Assembly (NCBI GenBank): GCA_963779765.1
Contig: CAVZZP010000001.1
Span: forward strand, 1 to 64,000
Source of the DNA: Silicimonas sp963779765
Lineage (GTDB): Bacteria; Pseudomonadota; Alphaproteobacteria; Rhodobacterales; Rhodobacteraceae
Direction: 5' to 3'
DNA length: 64,000 bases
Shown: positions 37,982 through 46,516 of the stretch, piece after piece
How the letters are laid out: every line of letters begins with the position of its first letter
Position numbering within the stretch: the stretch's first letter is position 1
The notes under the pieces: generated by a model
The model's database searches: none
What the model was told of the DNA's origin: nothing
The model's input: the letters and a program-made list of their open reading frames with translations, nothing else
Position numbers and translations under genes: made by a program

Positions 37982-38509
37982 ATGCAGCGCCTCGCCACCC
38001 TCCTCGAACGGATCGCACACGCCATCGAGGCGGTGGCGGGCGTCATCATGGGCCTGGTCACGCTTTTGATCGTGGCCTCGGCCATCGGCCGCTATCTTTT
38101 CGCCTACCCCCTGCCCGACGCCTTCGACCTGTCACGCCTCTTGCTCGGCGCAGCGATCATGTGGGGCTTCGCGTCGGTCGGCTATCGCGGGTCGCACATC
38201 AAGGTCGACCTCCTGGCCGAATGGGTCCGGCCCGGCACGCGCCGCTGGATCGACACTTTCGCCTGGACGGTTCTGCTGATCTTCACCGCGCTGCTCACAT
38301 GGAAGATGCTCGGGCGCGTGACGTCGGCAGCGGGCAGCGGCGAGTCGACGATGGACCTCAGGATGCCGGCCTGGCCGATGATGGCGCTGATCTGGCTCGG
38401 CGTCGCCGTCAGCGTGCCCGCCATCCTCGCGCGTCTCATCCTGATCGTCACGGGGCGCGGCACGCTGGACCATTTCGAAAGCATCGAGACCGGAGAGCCC
38501 GACGCATGA
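37982..38509 (+). CDS. dctQ: TRAP transporter small permease (DctQ family)
   Basis: A protein of 175 residues with four transmembrane helices: around IEAVAGVIMGLVTLLIVASAIGRYLF, LLLGAAIMWGFASVGYRG, TFAWTVLLIFTALLTWKML, and MPAWPMMALIWLGVAVSVPAILARLILI. The SHIKVDLLAEWVRPGTRR loop is typical of the family. The stop overlaps the start of dctM (ATGA). Confidence 0.93.
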   Translation: MQRLATLLERIAHAIEAVAGVIMGLVTLLIVASAIGRYLFAYPLPDAFDLSRLLLGAAIMWGFASVGYRGSHIKVDLLAEWVRPGTRRWIDTFAWTVLLIFTALLTWKMLGRVTSAAGSGESTMDLRMPAWPMMALIWLGVAVSVPAILARLILIVTGRGTLDHFESIETGEPDA

Positions 38510-39798
38510 GCGGCGACATGATCGCCATCGCGGGCTTCGTCGCGCTTTTTGCCATGATGATTCTGCGGGTCCCGATCGGCATCGCCATGGGTCTCGTGGG
38601 CGTCGGCGGTTTCGCGGCGGTGACGGGCCCGAAGCCTGCGCTGAACCTCCTGGCCCAGTCGCCGATCCGCACCGTCACGGACTTCAACCTGACGCTCATC
38701 CCGTTCTTCGTGCTGATGGGCGTCCTCGCCACCAACTCGGGCATGTCGCGCGAGTTGTTCCGCGCCGGGAGGCACTGGTTCGGCTTCATGCGGGGCGGAA
38801 TGGCGATGTCGACCATCGGCGCCTGCGCCGGCTTCGCCGCGATCTGCGGCTCGTCGGTCGCCACAGCGGCGACGATGACCAAGATCGCCCTGCCCGAGAT
38901 GAAGCGCGCCGGCTATCCCGACGACGTCTCGACAGGCGTTATCGCGGCAGGCGGGACGCTTGGCATCCTGATCCCGCCCTCCGTCGTGCTCGCGGTCTAT
39001 GGCTACATCACCGAACAGGACGTAGGGCGCCTATTCGTGGCCGGGATCGTGCCGGGCTTCATCGCGATCCTGATGTACATGGCCGCCGTCCGGATCGCCC
39101 ACGGCCGCCGCCTTCCCGCAGGCGAGCCCTTCGCCCTGGGCGAAGCGGTTCGCTCGCTCGCCGGCGTGTGGGCCGTCCTCGTCCTTTTCGTGGCGATCAT
39201 CGGCAGCATCTACTTCGGCCTCTCCACCGCGACCGAGGCGGCAGCCGTCGGCTCGGTGCTGACCGCCCTCATCGGAGTGCTGCGCGGACGGCTGACAGCG
39301 CGCCTGCTTCTCGACAGCCTGATCGAGGCGCTTCGCACATCGGTCGCGATCTACACCATCCTGATCGGTGCGATCCTCTTCGGCTACTTCCTCGCCGTCA
39401 CGCAGAGCCCGCAGAAGATCACCGCCTGGCTCGTGTCGCTGGACCTTGGAGCCTACGGCACGCTGGCGCTGATCCTGGTCTTCTTCGTCATCATGGGCTG
39501 CATCCTCGACGCGATGGCGATGATCATCCTTCTGGTCCCCATCGTGTTTCCGGTTGTCACGCAGATGGGCTTCGACCCGATCTGGTTCGGCGTCATCATC
39601 GTGATGACGGTGGAGCTTGGCCTCATCACGCCGCCCGTGGGGATGAACGTCTTCGTCATCAACTCCATCGCGCGGGATATCTCGCTGCCGACGATCTTCA
39701 AGGGTGTCCTGCCCTTCGTCGCGGCGGATGTTCTGAGGCTTGCGCTTTTGGTCGCCGTGCCCTCGCTGGTGCTCTGGCTACCCCGCACCATGGGCTGA
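38506..39798 (+). CDS. dctM: TRAP transporter large permease (DctM family)
   Basis: A protein of 430 residues from an ATG overlapping the dctQ stop. Twelve or so hydrophobic segments with DctM motifs: MILRVPIGIAMGLVGVGGF, ACAGFAAICGSSVATAATMTKIALPEMKRAGY, GGTLGILIPPSVVLAVYGYITEQDVGRLF, and the terminal GLITPPVGMNVFVINSIARD. It is the sodium-coupled translocation subunit working with DctQ and DctP. It converges on the DUF3237 gene with only 5 bases between the stop codons. Confidence 0.94.
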   Translation: MSGDMIAIAGFVALFAMMILRVPIGIAMGLVGVGGFAAVTGPKPALNLLAQSPIRTVTDFNLTLIPFFVLMGVLATNSGMSRELFRAGRHWFGFMRGGMAMSTIGACAGFAAICGSSVATAATMTKIALPEMKRAGYPDDVSTGVIAAGGTLGILIPPSVVLAVYGYITEQDVGRLFVAGIVPGFIAILMYMAAVRIAHGRRLPAGEPFALGEAVRSLAGVWAVLVLFVAIIGSIYFGLSTATEAAAVGSVLTALIGVLRGRLTARLLLDSLIEALRTSVAIYTILIGAILFGYFLAVTQSPQKITAWLVSLDLGAYGTLALILVFFVIMGCILDAMAMIILLVPIVFPVVTQMGFDPIWFGVIIVMTVELGLITPPVGMNVFVINSIARDISLPTIFKGVLPFVAADVLRLALLVAVPSLVLWLPRTMG

Positions 39799-39803
39799 GA
39801 CGT

Positions 39804-40271
39804 TCACTCCAGAGCGAAGAGCGAGACGACCACCTTCCCCGCCAGACGCGCCCCGTTGCCGACGAAGAGCGTGCGGTTGACCCAGGTATAGCGCGCGTCT
39901 CCGCTCTCGAGCCGCGCATGGGTGCGCATGTAATAGGTCGAGGGATCGACCTCCTCGCCCCGCGCAATGGCGGCGATGACCTCGGGCGGGCCGTGGCGGA
40001 GGCCGTAGTTGCGGATCTCGATCAGCGCGCCATCGTCCGTTTTGATGGCGTAGCGCGTGTCGAGTTCCGCCATGCCGTCGGCGAAGACGGTCTGCCAGTC
40101 CGCGCCGAGGTTCAGGATGCGTCCGTTCAGGCGCGGCCCCGCGACGCGTCCGCCGATGATCGGAACGATGCGCCGTTGCCCTGCGCGGCCCGCTCCCATC
40201 TCCAGGATCGGGTCGAGGTCCACCTCGAGGTCGCAGACGTGGGAGAGGTTCGGTGGCGGCAGTCGGGACAT
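39804..40271 (-). CDS. DUF3237 (UPF0311) family protein
   Basis: A protein of 155 residues. Family pattern: LSHVCDLEVDLDPILEMG, GQRRIVPIIGGRVAGPRLNGRILNLGADWQTV, ELDTRYAIKTDDGALIEIRNYGLRHGP, YYMRTHARLESGDARYTWVNRTLFVGNGAR. It is predicted to be a small cytoplasmic beta-barrel protein. No activity is known with certainty. It is last in a minus-strand run with a CoA transferase and an acyl-CoA dehydrogenase, so it probably belongs to the same CoA-linked pathway. Confidence 0.88.
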   Translation of the reverse strand: MSRLPPPNLSHVCDLEVDLDPILEMGAGRAGQRRIVPIIGGRVAGPRLNGRILNLGADWQTVFADGMAELDTRYAIKTDDGALIEIRNYGLRHGPPEVIAAIARGEEVDPSTYYMRTHARLESGDARYTWVNRTLFVGNGARLAGKVVVSLFALE

Positions 40272-40281
40272 GCGCTTTCCT

Positions 40282-41373
40282 TCAGGCGGTCGGGTTCAGG
40301 GCCGGCACATCGCCATAGGCGCGATCCTCGCCGTCCCAGACCGGCCCCGGCGCAGGGTAGCTGACGGGACCGTTCGGGGTGCCGACGGTGATGCGGCGGA
40401 GGTGGGGATGGGAGGAGAGGCCTGCCATGTCGTTGACCGCCGCCAGCGCCACGTCGGCCTTCAGCAGCGCGGACGTTGCCTCGTCGCCCGTCATGCGGGC
40501 AAAGCCTTCGGCCACGGCGCTGTCCGTCTCGTCCCTGTGCGCAACGCGGGCGACGTTGGTGGCGAAGCGGGGATCTGTGCCCATGTCGGGACGGCCGAGG
40601 AAGGTCGCGCAGAGCGCGCGCCATTCGCGGTCGCTCTGGACCGAGATCAGGATCTGCGCGCCGTCCTTCGCCGTGAAGACGCCGTAGGGCGCGATGGAGG
40701 GATGCGCCATGCCGACGCGCTGCGGCGTCCGCCCGCCCTCGTGGTTCAGAAGCGGTACCGTCAGCCAGTCGGCCATGACGTCGAACATCGAGACCGAGAT
40801 CGCCGCGCCCTCCCCCGTCACGCCGCGCCGGATCAGCGCTTCGAGGATCGCCGCGTGCGCCGTGGCCCCGGTTGCGATGTCGACGAGAGAGACGCCGACG
40901 CGGGCAGGCTCGGACGGGCCGCCGGTGATCGAGCAGAGGCCGGATTCGGCCTGGATCAGCAGGTCGTAGGCCTTGCGGTCGGACAGCGGACCCTCCTCGC
41001 CATAGCCGGTGATCGAGCAGGTGACGAGGCGCGGGTTCTTCTTCCGCAGCGCATCCGACGCGAACCCGAGCCGTGCCAGCGCCCCGCGCTTGAGGTTCTG
41101 GACGAGGACGTCCGCGCCGTCGATCAGTCGCGACAACTCCGCTTTCCCCGCCTCCGAAGCCAGATCCAGCGTCACGCTGGTCTTGCCCCGGTTGAGCCAG
41201 ACGAAATAGCTCGACTGACCCGCCGCGACCGCGTCGTAGCCGCGGGCGAAATCGCCCTCGGGCCGCTCGACCTTGACGACCTCGGCCCCGGCATCGGCGA
41301 GCCGAGCGGTGCAGAAGGGCGCGGCGACGGCCTGTTCGACGGCGACGACCTTCAGCCCTTCGAGCGGCAGCAT
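40282..41373 (-). CDS. family III CoA transferase (CaiB/BaiF type)
   Basis: A protein of 363 residues beginning MLPLEGLKVVAVEQAVAAPFCTARLADAGAEVVKVERPEGDFARGYD. Other signatures are YFVWLNRGKTSVTLDLASEAG, LVQNLKRGALARLGF, ITGYGEEGPLSDRKAYDLLIQAESGLCSITGGP, and VGVSLVDIATGATAHAAIL, with the catalytic Asp expected in LVDIATG. The enzyme swaps CoA between acids. Its start overlaps the stop of the acyl-CoA dehydrogenase gene (ATGA). The natural CoA donor and acceptor are unknown; relatives act on carnitine, oxalate, mesaconate or bile acids. Confidence 0.92.
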   Translation of the reverse strand: MLPLEGLKVVAVEQAVAAPFCTARLADAGAEVVKVERPEGDFARGYDAVAAGQSSYFVWLNRGKTSVTLDLASEAGKAELSRLIDGADVLVQNLKRGALARLGFASDALRKKNPRLVTCSITGYGEEGPLSDRKAYDLLIQAESGLCSITGGPSEPARVGVSLVDIATGATAHAAILEALIRRGVTGEGAAISVSMFDVMADWLTVPLLNHEGGRTPQRVGMAHPSIAPYGVFTAKDGAQILISVQSDREWRALCATFLGRPDMGTDPRFATNVARVAHRDETDSAVAEGFARMTGDEATSALLKADVALAAVNDMAGLSSHPHLRRITVGTPNGPVSYPAPGPVWDGEDRAYGDVPALNPTA

Positions 41374-42526
41374 CAGAACGACCTCGGCAGGCCGAGGACG
41401 TGCTCGGCCACGTAGGACAGGATCAGGTTCGTCGAGATCGGCGCCACCTGGTACAGCCGCGTCTCGCGGAACTTGCGCTCGACGTCGTATTCGCAGGCGA
41501 AGCCGTAGCCGCCGTGGAACTGGAGACAGGCGTTGGCCGCCTCCCACGATGCCTTGGCGGCCAGGTACTTCGCCATGTTCGCCTCGGCCCCGCAGGGCTT
41601 GCCCTCGTCGTACAGTCGGCAAGCCTTCCAACGCATCAGGTTCGCCGCCTCGACCTCGATGAAGGCCTCCGCGATCGGGAAACTGCACGCCCTGGTTCTG
41701 GCCGATCGGACGGCCGAAGACATGACGCTCCGAGACGTATTTCGTCACCCGGTCGGTGAACCAGTAGCCGTCGCCGATGCATTCGGCCGCGATCAGCGTG
41801 CGTTCCGCATTAAGGCCGGTCAGGATGTACTTGAATCCCTTGCCTTCCTCGCCGATCAGGTTCTCGGCCGGAATCTCGAGGTCGTCGAAGAACAACTCGT
41901 TGGTCTCGTGGTTGACCATGTTGGCGATGGGCTTCACCTCCATCCCCTTCGCCATCGCCTCCTTCACGTCGACGAGGAAGATCGAGAGGCCCTCGGACTT
42001 CTTCGCCACCTCGGACAGCGGCGTCGTGCGCGCAAGAAGGATCATCAGGTCGGAATGCTGCACCCGGCTGATCCAGACCTTCTGGCCGTTGACGACATAG
42101 CGGTCGCCCTTCCGGACGGCGGTGGTCTTGAGCTGGGTCGTGTCAGTCCCGGTCGTGGGCTCGGTCACCCCCATGCTTTGCAGACGCAGTTCTCCACTGG
42201 CGAGCTTGGGCAGGATGCGGCTCTTTTGTTCGTTGGACCCGTGCCGGACCAGAGTGTTCATGTTGTACATCTGGCCGTGACAGGCGCCCGAATTGCCGCC
42301 CTGCGCGATTGATCTCCTCCATGATGACGCTGGCCTCGGTGAGGCCAAGGCCCGAACCGCCGTACTCCTCGGGGATCAGCGCGGCCATCCAGCCCTCATG
42401 CGTCAGAGCATCGACAAAAGCCTCCGGATAGCCGCGCTCGGCATCGACCTTGCGGTGGTACTCGTCGGGAAACTGGGCGCAAAGCGCGCGGATGCCGTCG
42501 CGGATGTCCTGGAAGTCGTCTTGCAT
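41373..42526 (-). CDS. acyl-CoA dehydrogenase (frame broken near 41690 and 42296)
   Basis: Three frames make one product of about 383 residues. The N-terminus is MQDDFQDIRDGIRALCAQFPDEYHRK...GYPEAFVDALTHEGWMAALIPEEYGGSGLGLTEASVIMEEINR. The middle includes QMYNMNTLVRHGSNEQKSRILPKLASGELRLQSMGVTEPTTGTDTTQLKTTA. The end is AEAFIEVEAANLMRWKACRLYDEGKPCGAEANMAKYLAAKASWEAANACLQFHGGYGFACEYDVERKFRETRLYQVAPISTNLILSYVAEHVLGLPRSF. Removing one G (GGGCGG near 42296) and one T (TTTCCC near 41690) restores it. It is a second dehydrogenase of the CoA cluster, coupled to the CaiB-type gene, and lacks the EGTSEIQ motif at its end, as in its own subfamily. Confidence 0.82.
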
Positions 42527-42602
42527 GTGTCGCCTCTGCGCTCGCGTCACGGGCAGATTGCACCCGCTGCGCCCGAGGCACAAACAGATCGCCGGGACCG
42601 CG

Positions 42603-43862
42603 TCAGCCGGACTGAAGCCGGTCGACGTCGATGGTCCTGTCGAGGTTGGAGAGCGCCGTAATGACCGTGCCCCGGCTCATCAGGCCGATGTTCTCGGAAT
42701 AGCCGTAGAACAGCGACCCCTCGTAGGGGAGGCCCGTGCTTGGGCCGCAAAGCGCCTCGCGCACCACCGGTTCCCACAGATCGAAGGCCAGCGCGCCTGA
42801 GCCGACGAAAGCCACGGTCATGGGATCGAAGACGGTATAAAGCGTCAGGACGGCCTGCCCGAGGGCGCGGCCCGCCGTCCTGTAGGCCTCGATGGCGCGG
42901 GTGTCGCCTGCTGCGGCGCGGGCCGCTATGCCTGCCATCGTCGCGCGGTCGGGCGGGTCGGTCGGCATCACCCGCGGATCCGCCCCGGTCGCGGCGCGCC
43001 AGATGCCGTATTCGCTTGCGTAGGCCTCGACGCAGCCGAAACGGCCGCAACGACAAAGCGCGCCCCCCGCCTCGAAGGGGACGTGCCCGATCTCGGCCGC
43101 CGAGGTCCGCGCGCCGTGGAACAGCGTCCCGCCAAGGAACATGCCCATGCCGACGCCGTAGGACAGAAGGATGGCGGCAAAGTCGCCGCCGAAGCGCTCG
43201 GGCTCGTCATGGTGCAGCGCCGCTGCGATCATGTCGGCGTCGTTCGCAAGCCGCACTTCGGCCCCGAGCATCCGCGACAGTTCGGCGGCCAGCCCCACGT
43301 TCCGGTGAGGCGACATGGGCGACCAGTGCAGCACCTCGCCCCCTGCATCGACGACGCCCTGCACGGCTACGGCTGCCGATGAGAGGGGCCCGGTTCCCGT
43401 TGGGGCCGCATCCACCGCTCTCTCGACAAGAGACACGATCCTTGAGGCGAAATCAGACTGCGCGAAGCTTCCCGTGAGCGAGGGTTCCGAGCGGGTGCAG
43501 ATCGTGTCGCCGGCGAAGTCCACGAGGTCGACCTGAATCGCATTCACCGTGATGGTAAGCGCTGCGACCGAGGCCGCACCCGGACGGCGCGACAGCGCCA
43601 CGCGCGGACGCCCCCTGCCCCCGGCCGACCGTGCCGTGTCGTCGTCGGGAGCGGGCGTGAGGTCGGCCTCGACCAGATGGCCGGTCGCGATCAGTTCGGA
43701 GGTGGCGGCGCTGACGGTCGAGGCGCTGAGGCCGGTTGCCGCCGCCAGTTCGGTCCGGGCGAGCGCACGCTGGACGCGCAGCGCCGCGAGGATGCGGCGC
43801 TTGTTCTGGCGACGCAGATCGTCGGAACGCTGAATCGCGGCGGCTGGCGTCGGTCCCACCAC
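42603..43862 (-). CDS. ROK-family transcriptional regulator
   Basis: About 419 residues from a GTG at 43862. The N-terminal winged helix-turn-helix is QNKRRILAALRVQRALARTELAAATGLSASTVSAATSELIATGHLVEAD. The ROK kinase-fold domain follows, with VAVQGVVDAGGEVLHWSPM, LANDADMIAAALHH and the ROK zinc-site cysteines in AEIGHVPFEAGGALCRCGRFGCVEAYAS. XylR/NagC-type members bind a sugar or derivative. The gene lies divergent to the xylose-type ABC operon, which is the likely target; 76 bp downstream on the same strand is an acyl-CoA dehydrogenase gene. Confidence 0.92.
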   Translation of the reverse strand: MVGPTPAAAIQRSDDLRRQNKRRILAALRVQRALARTELAAATGLSASTVSAATSELIATGHLVEADLTPAPDDDTARSAGGRGRPRVALSRRPGAASVAALTITVNAIQVDLVDFAGDTICTRSEPSLTGSFAQSDFASRIVSLVERAVDAAPTGTGPLSSAAVAVQGVVDAGGEVLHWSPMSPHRNVGLAAELSRMLGAEVRLANDADMIAAALHHDEPERFGGDFAAILLSYGVGMGMFLGGTLFHGARTSAAEIGHVPFEAGGALCRCGRFGCVEAYASEYGIWRAATGADPRVMPTDPPDRATMAGIAARAAAGDTRAIEAYRTAGRALGQAVLTLYTVFDPMTVAFVGSGALAFDLWEPVVREALCGPSTGLPYEGSLFYGYSENIGLMSRGTVITALSNLDRTIDVDRLQSG

Positions 43863-43945
43863 TGGCTTCGCGGATCTCCCTGGTGCCCGCGAAAACGCGG
43901 GCCCTCCCCTGCTTTATTCTTGACAGAACCGGGCCGTTACGCCAG

Positions 43946-43985
43946 TTATTTTTTCGAGGATCGAATTAAATAAATCCTCTATAAT
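43946..43985 (+). promoter_or_regulatory. promoter with overlapping inverted repeats upstream of the xylose-type operon
   Basis: A perfect -10 hexamer TATAAT lies at 43980-43985, 22 bases before the binding-protein ATG and close to its SD. Directly upstream is an AT-rich segment with two nested palindromes: GAGGAT (43956-43961) paired with ATCCTC (43974-43979), and TTATTT (43946-43951) paired with AAATAA (43968-43973). The TTATTT...AAATAA arrangement resembles operators of ROK repressors of the NagC/Mlc kind. The ROK gene sits divergently 80-120 bp away. No consensus -35 at the right distance was found. Operator function is inferred. Confidence 0.6.
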
Positions 43986-44006
43986 GGTACTCTGGGAGGA
44001 TACACC

Positions 44007-45053
44007 ATGAAATTTGCAGTCAAAACTCTGCTGGCCAGCGTTGCGCTCGCCAGCGTGATGCCCGCCGCGTCTTTCGCCGAGGGCAAGACCATCGCCGTGT
44101 CCTGGAAGACGTTCCAGGAAGAGCGCTGGAAGACCGACGAAGCCGCGATCAAGGAAGTCGTCGAGGCCGCCGGCAACACCTACATCTCGACCGACGCTCA
44201 GCTCTCGGCCTCGAAGCAGGCCGCCGACATCGAGGGCCTCGTGAACCAGGGCGTCGACGTCATCATGGTCGTCGCCTACGACTCCGACGCCATCCTGCCG
44301 TCGTTCCAGCTTGCCGCCGACTCCGGCGTGAAGATGATCTCCTACGACGTGCTCGTGGAAGATCCGAACGCGCTCTATGTCACCTTCGACAACGTCGGCG
44401 TCGGCCGCCTGATGGCCGAGACGATGCTCGAGAAGGGCAAGACCGAGGGCAACTTCGCCTTCATCAAGGGCGACAAGGGCGACCCCAACGCGACCTTCCT
44501 GTTCCAGGGCATCATGGAAGTGCTCCAGCCGAACATCGACTCGGGCGCGATCAAGAACGTCTGCGAGACCTTCACGGACGGCTGGAAGCCCGACAAGGCG
44601 CAGCGCAACATGGAACAGTGCCTCGCGGCCAACAACAACGCCATCGACGCGGTCGTCTCCGAGAACGACGGCATGGCGTGCGGCGTCGTCTCGGCGCTTG
44701 AAGCGCAGGGCATGGCCGGCTCGGTTCCGGTCACCGGCCAGGACGGCGACCACGCCGCGCTGAACCGCGTGGCGCTCGGCACCCAACTCGTGTCGGTCTG
44801 GAAGGACGCCCGCGTCCTCGGCAAGACCGCCGCGGAGTATGCCAACCAGATCGCCGAAGGCACCGACGTCACCACACTCGACGGCGTCAGCACCTTCAAT
44901 GGCGGCCCGAAGGGCGTCGAGGTTCCGGCGTTCCTGATCGCTCCCAACGCGATCACCCAGGACAAGCTGGCCGAGGTCATCGACGCCGGCTGGGTCGCGA
45001 AGGAAAAGGTCTGCGCCGGCGTCACCGCCGGTTCGGTCCCCGCCTGCGACTGA
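44007..45053 (+). CDS. xylF: xylose-type sugar ABC transporter substrate-binding protein
   Basis: A protein of 348 residues with signal peptide MKFAVKTLLASVALASVMPAASFA. It is a periplasmic-binding-protein-like I fold: IAVSWKTFQEERWKTDEAAIKEVVEAAGNTYISTDAQLSASKQAADIEGLVNQGVDVIMVVAYDSDAI, YDVLVEDPNALYVTFDNVGVGRLM, VSENDGMACGVVSALEAQGMAGSVPVTGQDGDHAALN. The pattern is that of XylF-type aldopentose-binding proteins. The GGGAGGA ribosome site is strong. It leads the operon XylF-XylH-XylG-SDR. Xylose is the likely ligand but related sugars are possible. Confidence 0.9.
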   Translation: MKFAVKTLLASVALASVMPAASFAEGKTIAVSWKTFQEERWKTDEAAIKEVVEAAGNTYISTDAQLSASKQAADIEGLVNQGVDVIMVVAYDSDAILPSFQLAADSGVKMISYDVLVEDPNALYVTFDNVGVGRLMAETMLEKGKTEGNFAFIKGDKGDPNATFLFQGIMEVLQPNIDSGAIKNVCETFTDGWKPDKAQRNMEQCLAANNNAIDAVVSENDGMACGVVSALEAQGMAGSVPVTGQDGDHAALNRVALGTQLVSVWKDARVLGKTAAEYANQIAEGTDVTTLDGVSTFNGGPKGVEVPAFLIAPNAITQDKLAEVIDAGWVAKEKVCAGVTAGSVPACD

Positions 45054-45076
45054 TCCTGACCCGACCATGACATCGA

Positions 45077-45103
45077 CCTGCGCCGCGCACTCCGCGGCGC
45101 AGG
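45077..45103 (+). terminator. intercistronic hairpin after the xylF-like gene
   Basis: A perfect 10-bp inverted repeat (CCTGCGCCGC / GCGGCGCAGG) with a 7-base loop lies 24 bases after the binding-protein stop and before the permease gene. There is no T-run. It probably favours excess binding protein over permease. Confidence 0.78.
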
Positions 45104-45149
45104 ATTGACGGCGAAGCCGGCATGAACCGGCGCCGTGGGGGAGGCCACC

Positions 45150-46505
45150 ATGACAGACACTGCAACCGGCGGCACCGGCGCGGCATCGCGCAACCGCGAC
45201 TCCGCCCTGACCCGCTTTCTCCGCGCGACCGAGATCGACTCGCGCATCCTGGGCATGATCGGCGCGCTTGTGGCGATCTGGGTCGGCTTCGACATCTACA
45301 GCGGAATGCTGCGGCCAAGCGACGGGCTCTTCGGCGGCACCTTCCTGACGGCACGAAACATCTGGACCCTGCTGGTTCAGACCTCGTCCATCGCCGTCAT
45401 GGCGACTGGCATGGTCCTCGTCATCGTCATGCGCCACATCGACCTGTCGGTCGGCTCGATCCTCGCCTTCGTGGCGGTGGTGATCGGAAGCCTCCAGGTC
45501 TTCTGGCTTCCACAACTGGGCCTGCCCATCGGCCACCCCCTGATCTGGGTCATCGCGCTGGTCTGCGCGCTGGCGCTTGGCGGCAGCATCGGCGCCATTC
45601 ACGGCGCCCTGATCGCCTATGCCGGCATCCCTGCCTTCATCGTCACCCTCGGCGGCCTGATCTTCTGGCGCGGCGCGTCCTGGGCTGTGATCCGGGGCGA
45701 AACCGTCGCCCCCATGGACAAGACCTTCAAGCTGATCGGCGGCGGCATCTCGGGGACCACGCCCGGCTCCATCGGAGCCACGGCAAGCTGGGGCATCGCC
45801 TTCCTGATCTGCGCGGGTATCGTCGCGGGCCTGCTCTATGGCCGCAAACAGCGGCGCAAATTCGAGTTCCCGCTCCGCCCGGTGTGGGCCGAGACCTTCC
45901 TCGCCGTCACGGGCTGCGTGCTGGTCCTGGGCGCGACCTACGTCATCAACCGCTACTACTGGCCGACCGGCGTCGTGAACAGGTGGGCCGAGCAGAACAA
46001 CGTGACAGTTCCCGAAGGCGGGCTGGACATCTCGTTCGGATACGCCCTGCCGGTCCTGATCGCGCTCGGCGTCGGCATCGTGATGACCTTCCTCGCCACC
46101 AAGACACGCTTCGGCCGCTACATCTATGCCACCGGCGGCAACCCCGAGGCGGCGGAACTGGCCGGCATCAACACCAAGCGCCTGACGGTCTGGGTCTTCG
46201 CCCTGATGGGAACCCTCGCGGGCATCTCGGCCTGCATCTCGGCCGCGCGACTTGATGCAGCCTCGAACGCTCTGGGGCTTTTCGACGAACTTTACACCAT
46301 CGCCGCTGCGGTCATTGGCGGCACCTCGCTCGCCGGCGGTCTCGGCACGATCTACGGTGCGATCCTTGGTGCGCTTGTGATGCAGTCGCTGCAATCGGGC
46401 ATGACGCTTCTGAACTTCGAAAGCGCCTACAAGGACATGGTCGTGGGCGGGGTTCTCGTATTCGCGGTCTGGCTCGACCAGATGTACCGCCGCAGGCTGA
46501 AGTAG
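45150..46505 (+). CDS. xylH: xylose-type sugar ABC transporter permease
   Basis: About 451 residues from the ATG at 45150 (GGGGGAGG ribosome site; an in-frame ATG-like start 15 bases earlier is less likely). Many transmembrane helices are present with family motifs: TSSIAVMATGMVLVIVMRHIDLSVGSILAFVAVV, GALIAYAGIPAFIVTLGGLIFWRGASW, YIYATGGNPEAAELAGINTKRLTVWVFALMGTLAGISA, and FDELYTIAAAVIGGTSLAGGLGTIYGAILGALV. It is longer than typical RbsC proteins because of an inserted segment around residues 215-280, as in XylH. Confidence 0.92.
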   Translation: MTDTATGGTGAASRNRDSALTRFLRATEIDSRILGMIGALVAIWVGFDIYSGMLRPSDGLFGGTFLTARNIWTLLVQTSSIAVMATGMVLVIVMRHIDLSVGSILAFVAVVIGSLQVFWLPQLGLPIGHPLIWVIALVCALALGGSIGAIHGALIAYAGIPAFIVTLGGLIFWRGASWAVIRGETVAPMDKTFKLIGGGISGTTPGSIGATASWGIAFLICAGIVAGLLYGRKQRRKFEFPLRPVWAETFLAVTGCVLVLGATYVINRYYWPTGVVNRWAEQNNVTVPEGGLDISFGYALPVLIALGVGIVMTFLATKTRFGRYIYATGGNPEAAELAGINTKRLTVWVFALMGTLAGISACISAARLDAASNALGLFDELYTIAAAVIGGTSLAGGLGTIYGAILGALVMQSLQSGMTLLNFESAYKDMVVGGVLVFAVWLDQMYRRRLK

Positions 46506-46516
46506 GGAGACAGGCG

